A DNA stretch of 64,000 nucleotides from Przewalskia tangutica (Eukaryota > Streptophyta > Magnoliopsida > Solanales > Solanaceae). The notes beneath the pieces were generated by a model, which was not told where the DNA came from, made no database searches, and worked only from the letters and a program-made list of their open reading frames with translations. The stretch's first letter is position 1. The number at the start of each line of letters is the position of its first letter. Below are positions 59,957 through 64,000 of the stretch, one piece after another. Made by a program: the position numbers and the translations under genes. Where the stretch lies: contig CM056738.1 in NCBI GenBank assembly GCA_029844215.1, forward strand, positions 43,412,388-43,476,387. The letters are read 5' to 3'.

Positions 59957-60594
59957 CGTGTTATATTATATCATGGATCACGGTGAGGAAGGATTCCACG
60001 GCATGATTGATATTATGGGCGTGAGACCCATGGTTATATTTTAGTAATGACTTTGAGGAATCGTCCACGACTTGATATTATTGCTTATGTATTGTGTCGT
60101 AGGTTGGTTATCATACATGTCTCTGTTTTGTTTAGATGTTATGATTTCATTCTGATACTGCATTTCACATACTTGGTACATTCTTCGTCTTGACCTCGCC
60201 CGGAAGTGCGTTAAATGTCGCGAGTTTAGGTGCCTTGATTTGGTTATCTGCAGTGTAGGACCGCCTTTCGAGTTTTGGATAGCTCCTGCATTCGGAGTTT
60301 ATCTTTTTGGTATAGTTCCCCGATGCAGGCTTTTATGCGGTTATGATGCAGTCGGGACTTGTCGTCATATTCGATAAAACTCTTAGAGTGCAGTATTCAT
60401 ATGTGGGATTGGACTCGTATGCAGTGTAGTGTCTTTTGATTATGTATATTATAGCGACGCTTGTCGGCTTTGCCCTTATCGTATGTTGGTTTTGAAAAAA
60501 ATGAGGTGTTATTTAATTTCCATGATTTACTTAGTTGTTAAGGTAGAAGGGTGCCCGGGTAGGGCACGATCCACGGGCGAGGTTGGGCGTAGCG
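57184..60594 (+). mobile_element. 3' LTR of nested element, 3.41 kb
   Basis: Repeats 51853-55302. The first 2.6 kb are nearly identical (a few indels at 57190-57240, 57410-57500 and 59225), while 59830-60594 shows many short scrambled stretches. The end reads GGGCGTAGCG instead of GGGCGTGACA. An extra DNA segment near 57550-57570 (TTTGAGATTGTTGACGAG) is not in the 5' LTR. Confidence 0.9.
59917..59951. repeat. TA dinucleotide repeat, 3' LTR
   Basis: About 35 bases, partner of 54620-54662. Confidence 0.95.
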
Positions 60595-61575
60595 ATTATG
60601 TAAGCATCTTTGTAGCCTAAATACTACCTTAAACTTGTTAAGTTAGTTGTTATGCATTATGGGGCAGAATTTTACACATTCAAGATTAGGTGTGTAATCC
60701 CCTTTGAATTGTTTGGATTGTTGGGCCTTAAAAGTGGCGTTTGGATGTTGAATTCGGCCTTGAAAAAGGTGGCAAAGTATGTAGAAACAAAGGAAATGCT
60801 GCCCGATTTTCCGTAGAATTTAGTGACTTTGCACTTAGAATATTCTACGTTGAAGCTAGAGGTTAATAAATGTATTATGGTCATTATAGGTTGACGTACT
60901 ACGTGCGGTATATTGGACTTAGCAAGTGGATTGACCGAAGAAGTATGTGGAAACTTTCTTATCTCTTGAGCATGAGTAGTTATATCTATATAGTACGGTA
61001 GACGTACGTGATTTAAATAAAGTAAATCCATTTGTTATACTTGACTTGTTTTAAGAAAATGTTAAGTTGGTTTGAGATATAGGGTGTTATAACGGCTTTA
61101 TGGGAAGTTAGTTATAACGGCCTTATGAAAGGATAAGAATGTCTTAATTTCTAAAGCATAAAGTTAGTATAACGGTTTTATGGGGAGTTGGTTATAATAA
61201 CTTTATGGAAGGTTAAAGAGTTGGTTTTCTTGAATAAGGTAAATATAGATGAAGGAATTGAAACTAAGAAGGGCAATTCGATTTAAAGGCATCAATTTCT
61301 TAACGTCTAAATGAGGGTCACTCGAGTTAGAAGCCCGAAACATATTTCTAAAAGATTAAGTGACTTGTTCGAAATGTAGATGAGTCTTGATACTACGGGT
61401 GATTGTATCTCGGGGTCTTATGTGGGAAAAAAAGGGATCTTTGGAAAGAATGGAAGTACATAGTACTTTGGGTTGAATTTCCCCGAAATTGTTAAGTGGT
61501 ATGAAAAGTACCTTAAGGCCTTTAAAATGAGATCCATTTTGTATGTTAATGAAATCCTAAAGAAGTTATGAAATT

Positions 61576-61768
61576 ACTTGGACGTACCGTCAGTGATGGA
61601 GGATTCCACGGGTATGCTCCCATTGTTTTAGTATGAGTTTACTTGGACGTACCGTCAGTGATGGAGGATTCCACGGGTATGCTCCCATTGTTTTAGTATG
61701 AGTTTACTTGGACGTACCGACAGTGAGGTGGGATTCCACGGGTATGCACATGCGTACTTACGATGAGG
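61576..61768 (+). repeat. 64-bp tandem repeat, 3 units
   Basis: TACTTGGACGTACCG recurs at 61576, 61640 and 61704. Each is followed by GATTCCACGGGTATGC. The third unit is diverged. Confidence 0.9.
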
Positions 61769-61874
61769 ATTAGAGTCATGCGGTATGAGTTTACAGACGT
61801 CTGAAGCGGTGATGTGGGATTCCACGGGTATGCTTGGACCCGGGTTGTGGCATTTACATATTCCGTGGATTTGC

Positions 61875-62010
61875 TACCCACGATGCGAGGAATACCTCAT
61901 GCGAGTCCGTAGGGCTCATGCGGGTGAAATAGTCTCATGCGGGTGAGTACAGCCTATGCGAGGAATACCTCATGCGGGTCCACATGACCCATGCGGGTGA
62001 AATAGTCCCG
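61875..62010 (+). repeat. short tandem repeats with CATGCGGGT
   Basis: GAGGAATACCTCATGCG occurs at about 61886 and 61959, and CATGCGGGTGAAATAGTC at about 61917 and 61991, giving a period near 74 bases with two units. Confidence 0.75.
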
Positions 62011-62625
62011 AGGTAGGAGTGCTTGTAATCTTGTGGGGCGGATGACCTTGCTTTGATCGTGAGCTCCTATTTTCATGCAGTATAGTATATGTTTGATATT
62101 CTCATTATTAGTAAGGCACAGTGTTCTGTAAACTGATTATCATACATGTCTCCAGTTATTTTGGACTTATGAGGTATTTTCAGTATTTTTCAGTTTCGCA
62201 TACTTAGTACATATTGTGTGCGACCCCGCTCGAAGCTGCGTTCATCTGCGGTAGGGAGTAGCGGTGGTGGATCCTCATTCTTAGGATCAGTGCAGTGTCG
62301 GCGCCGTTCCTCGGAGGCTTGTTTTGTTAGTGCGGTTTTCCACGATGCTATACGTATTATGTACATTCATGGGTATGGCGGGGCCTGTCAAAGTTGTTAT
62401 TCTGAAGTGCAGTTACGTTTGTGGCTTGGGTTGTAAGAACAAAGTTGTCTTTGCTTTACTTTTGATTAAGTATATTCTATGGAAGCGGCGCTTGTCGGCT
62501 GCGATGATGTTTACTATCTACATGTTTATGTGTTATGTATGTTCCGCTGCTATTCTCTGATGTGTACCTGACGGGGTGCCTCGGTAGGGCACCAGTTGCG
62601 GCCCCGGGGTAGGGTCTTGACAAAA

Positions 62626-62637
62626 GTGGATTCAGAG
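62626..62637 (+). promoter_or_regulatory. primer-binding site of outer gypsy element
   Basis: GTGGATTCAGAGC three bases after the LTR end, a variant of the Met-tRNA complement TGGTATCAGAGC. Confidence 0.75.
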
Positions 62638-62825
62638 CAGTTAGTCCTCGGAAAGTGTCTACAGATCGTGTCAAGTAGAGTCTTGATTATCGGTGTGTTG
62701 TGCACCACATCTATAATCAGGAGGCTGCAGGGCATTTAGGATTGGTTTCCATTCTTCTCTCTCTGAGATCGTGCGATGAGCCGTCTACTAGGTTGAATCC
62801 TCTCGACCTCTTCTTATGTACGATT

Positions 62826-64000
62826 ATGCCTCGCGCAAGGCAACGAGCCCGAAGGGCAAGCGGATGAGGAGCTGCAAGTAGGGCCTTGAGAGAACGAGGC
62901 CGAGCCCGATCTTTACGAGGTGATGTTTGGACAGCGAAGTTCCACGACGTCGCCGGCCCAGCAGAGTTGAAGCGGCGGCGGCCTACTAAGACGCGGTACA
63001 CGAGCCTCGATTCCACGAAGCGATGTATAGGGATTACGGAGAGCGGTCGGGTTGTTGACTAGCATTGTAGCGGCGGCGCCAGAGCCGTAGCTAACCCTAG
63101 GCCAAGCAGTTTAAAGATCGGGACTTTACGAGTTGTAATCCACGAGTTCTATGGTTGAGTCCGAGAGGATCCTCGGGAGTTCATTCGGCAGTGCGGCGGA
63201 CTATGCAGTGCTTAGGGCTTGGAGGCGGAGTGCGTTGTGTTAGCTTTTCTGGGTTCTGCGATATTGCGTTAAAGCGGTTTGAGTCGTGGGTGTTGTCTAG
63301 AGGTGTGGGTGCTCCTCCATTTGTTTGGGATGAGTTCATGGAAGCCTTCCTCGGTCACTTTGCCTCACGAGACGAGAGAGCCCGCTTGGATAGGTTCTTG
63401 GCATTGAGACAGAATGGGAGGACCGTCGGGAGTACACACGGATTTGATTCATTGGCGGTGTCGCCCACTATTGTGGCGGACATGGCGGACGAGTTCACCG
63501 CTATGTGATGGGGCTGAACCGTTATATGGTTCTTGCGTATGCAGGAGTGGCTCTTGACGGTATGGATATTGCCGGATGCAGCGTATGCGAGGGATTGATT
63601 ACGAGGAGAGTGAGGCGGCCGAGTCGGCCCGGCCAAGAGGCGGGGCAGCGGGGTTTGAGATAGCTTTCGGGTGGAAAGCCTCGCGGCAGTGAGTCTACAT
63701 TTCGCCGACGCAGAGTGCCCCTTCCGGTCTTCCGCGGGTGGTTTGACCGGGGATATTCGAGGCGGTCGAGCTCGAGCGGCGAGTTGCGGTGTCCAAGATA
63801 GTAGCTGGGAGGCCACCTTTGCCTCGGTGTGGTCACTGTGGTAGATCTCACTTTGGGGAGTGTCGGACTAGGTCGACAGCTTGTTATGCTGCGGCAGCGA
63901 GGGCCATTTGGCGAGACTGTCAGGCCGAGGTGGCGGTGGGGTGGCACTGGTGGGATAGCACATTCTATTGGATCAGTTGCGGGTTCTTCACCTTCAATGG
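62826..64000 (+). pseudogene. gag of outer gypsy element, broken, runs off window
   Basis: Ty3/gypsy gag, the capsid precursor. A likely start ATG is at 62826 (MPRARQRARRASG). The capsid domain is clear at 63270-63500: FESWVLSR, then PFVWDEFMEAFLGHF and RDERARLDRFLALRQNGRTV, then ADMADEF. The frame then stops at 63506-63508, while the coding continues in another frame with HRYVMGLNRYMVLAYAG and so on. Near 63806-63930 are the zinc-binding clusters: RCGHCGRSHFGEC is intact, while the CCHC knuckle after ACYA is disrupted by small indels. Several frame changes fall in GC-rich CAG/CTG stretches, so some may be sequencing errors. Protease and pol would lie beyond 64000. Confidence 0.85.

Larger units (their letters stand above)
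51853..60594 (+). mobile_element. nested non-autonomous gypsy element, gag-only
   Basis: A complete element of about 8.74 kb. It comprises a 5' LTR 51853-55302, primer site 55304-55315, gag remnant 55506-56366, non-coding 56367-57172, polypurine tract 57173-57183 and 3' LTR 57184-60594. The flanking 5-bp duplication is GTTAT at 51848-51852 and ATTAT at 60595-60599 (one mismatch). The 1,881-base interior has no RT, RNase H or integrase. Long LTRs with a gag-only interior fit the TR-GAG type of non-autonomous retrotransposon. It would depend on enzymes from a related gypsy element. Confidence 0.82.
60600..62622 (+). mobile_element. outer gypsy element 5' LTR, second part
   Basis: Continues the LTR broken at 51852 after the duplicated GTTAT/ATTAT. 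It ends GGGTCTTGACA at 62622. With 50990-51852 it makes an LTR of about 2.9 kb, like the solo LTRs. It contains the GGGCAGAATTTTACAC and GTAGAAACAAAGGA segments shared with the other gypsy LTRs, a 64-bp triplication and a CATGCGGGTGAAATAGTC repeat (61875-62010). Confidence 0.85.

Noticed and set aside
63155..63947. Host genes suggested by long overlapping frames on both strands at the right edge
   Set aside because: The region is GC-rich, which lengthens chance frames. Only the plus-strand gag reading has recognisable domains.

Overview
The window is repeat-dense plant nuclear DNA, probably pericentromeric or otherwise heterochromatic. I see no intact host gene. Almost everything is LTR-retrotransposon sequence: Ty1/copia elements on the minus strand, Ty3/gypsy (Tekay/Del-type chromovirus-like) LTRs and internal fragments on both strands, and solo LTRs. 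A short exon cluster of a host RRM (RNA-binding) gene is carried inside the repeats. Met-tRNA-type primer sites (TGGTATCA-like), LTRs starting TGTTACACCCCG, GT/AG introns and the copia order gag-PR-INT-RT-RH all point to an angiosperm; the species cannot be told.

Layout. 1-2745: two fragments of gypsy LTRs. 2640-16101 (copy A) and 16101 to about 29796 (copy B) are two tandem copies of one composite unit of about 10.5 kb, not counting one solo-LTR insertion in each. The unit is: end of a gypsy LTR (+), a 3.3 kb non-coding copia-type LTR block (-) with a 25-bp minisatellite, a decayed copia element (-), the RRM exons (-), and a gypsy integrase fragment (+). Copy A is interrupted by a minus-strand solo LTR (6801-9712) and copy B by a plus-strand solo LTR (26161-29276). 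29388-31266 is the gypsy integrase C-terminus, polypurine tract and LTR start. 31276-37376 (copy C) is a partial unit cut at both ends. 37374-38417 repeats the gypsy polypurine tract and LTR. 38418-41076 is a different copia element (E) with a complete 3' LTR. 41079-50989 (copy D) is a further partial unit with the best preserved copia reading frames.

From 50990 to the end is an outer gypsy element: LTR 50990-51852 plus 60600-62622, then primer site and decayed gag to 64000. A second, non-autonomous gypsy element (51853-60594) is nested in its LTR. It has 3.4 kb LTRs, a 1.9 kb interior, a gag remnant with zinc-knuckle motifs and no reverse transcriptase or integrase (TR-GAG-like).

The genes do not form a working pathway; all coding regions look broken. 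The points of most interest are the serial amplification of a composite transposon/host-exon unit with readable breakpoints and empty sites, the gag-only element, the LTR-borne minisatellite next to a TATA box, and a recurrent CAG-to-CGA type scrambling that is probably a sequencing artefact at methylated CHG sites.
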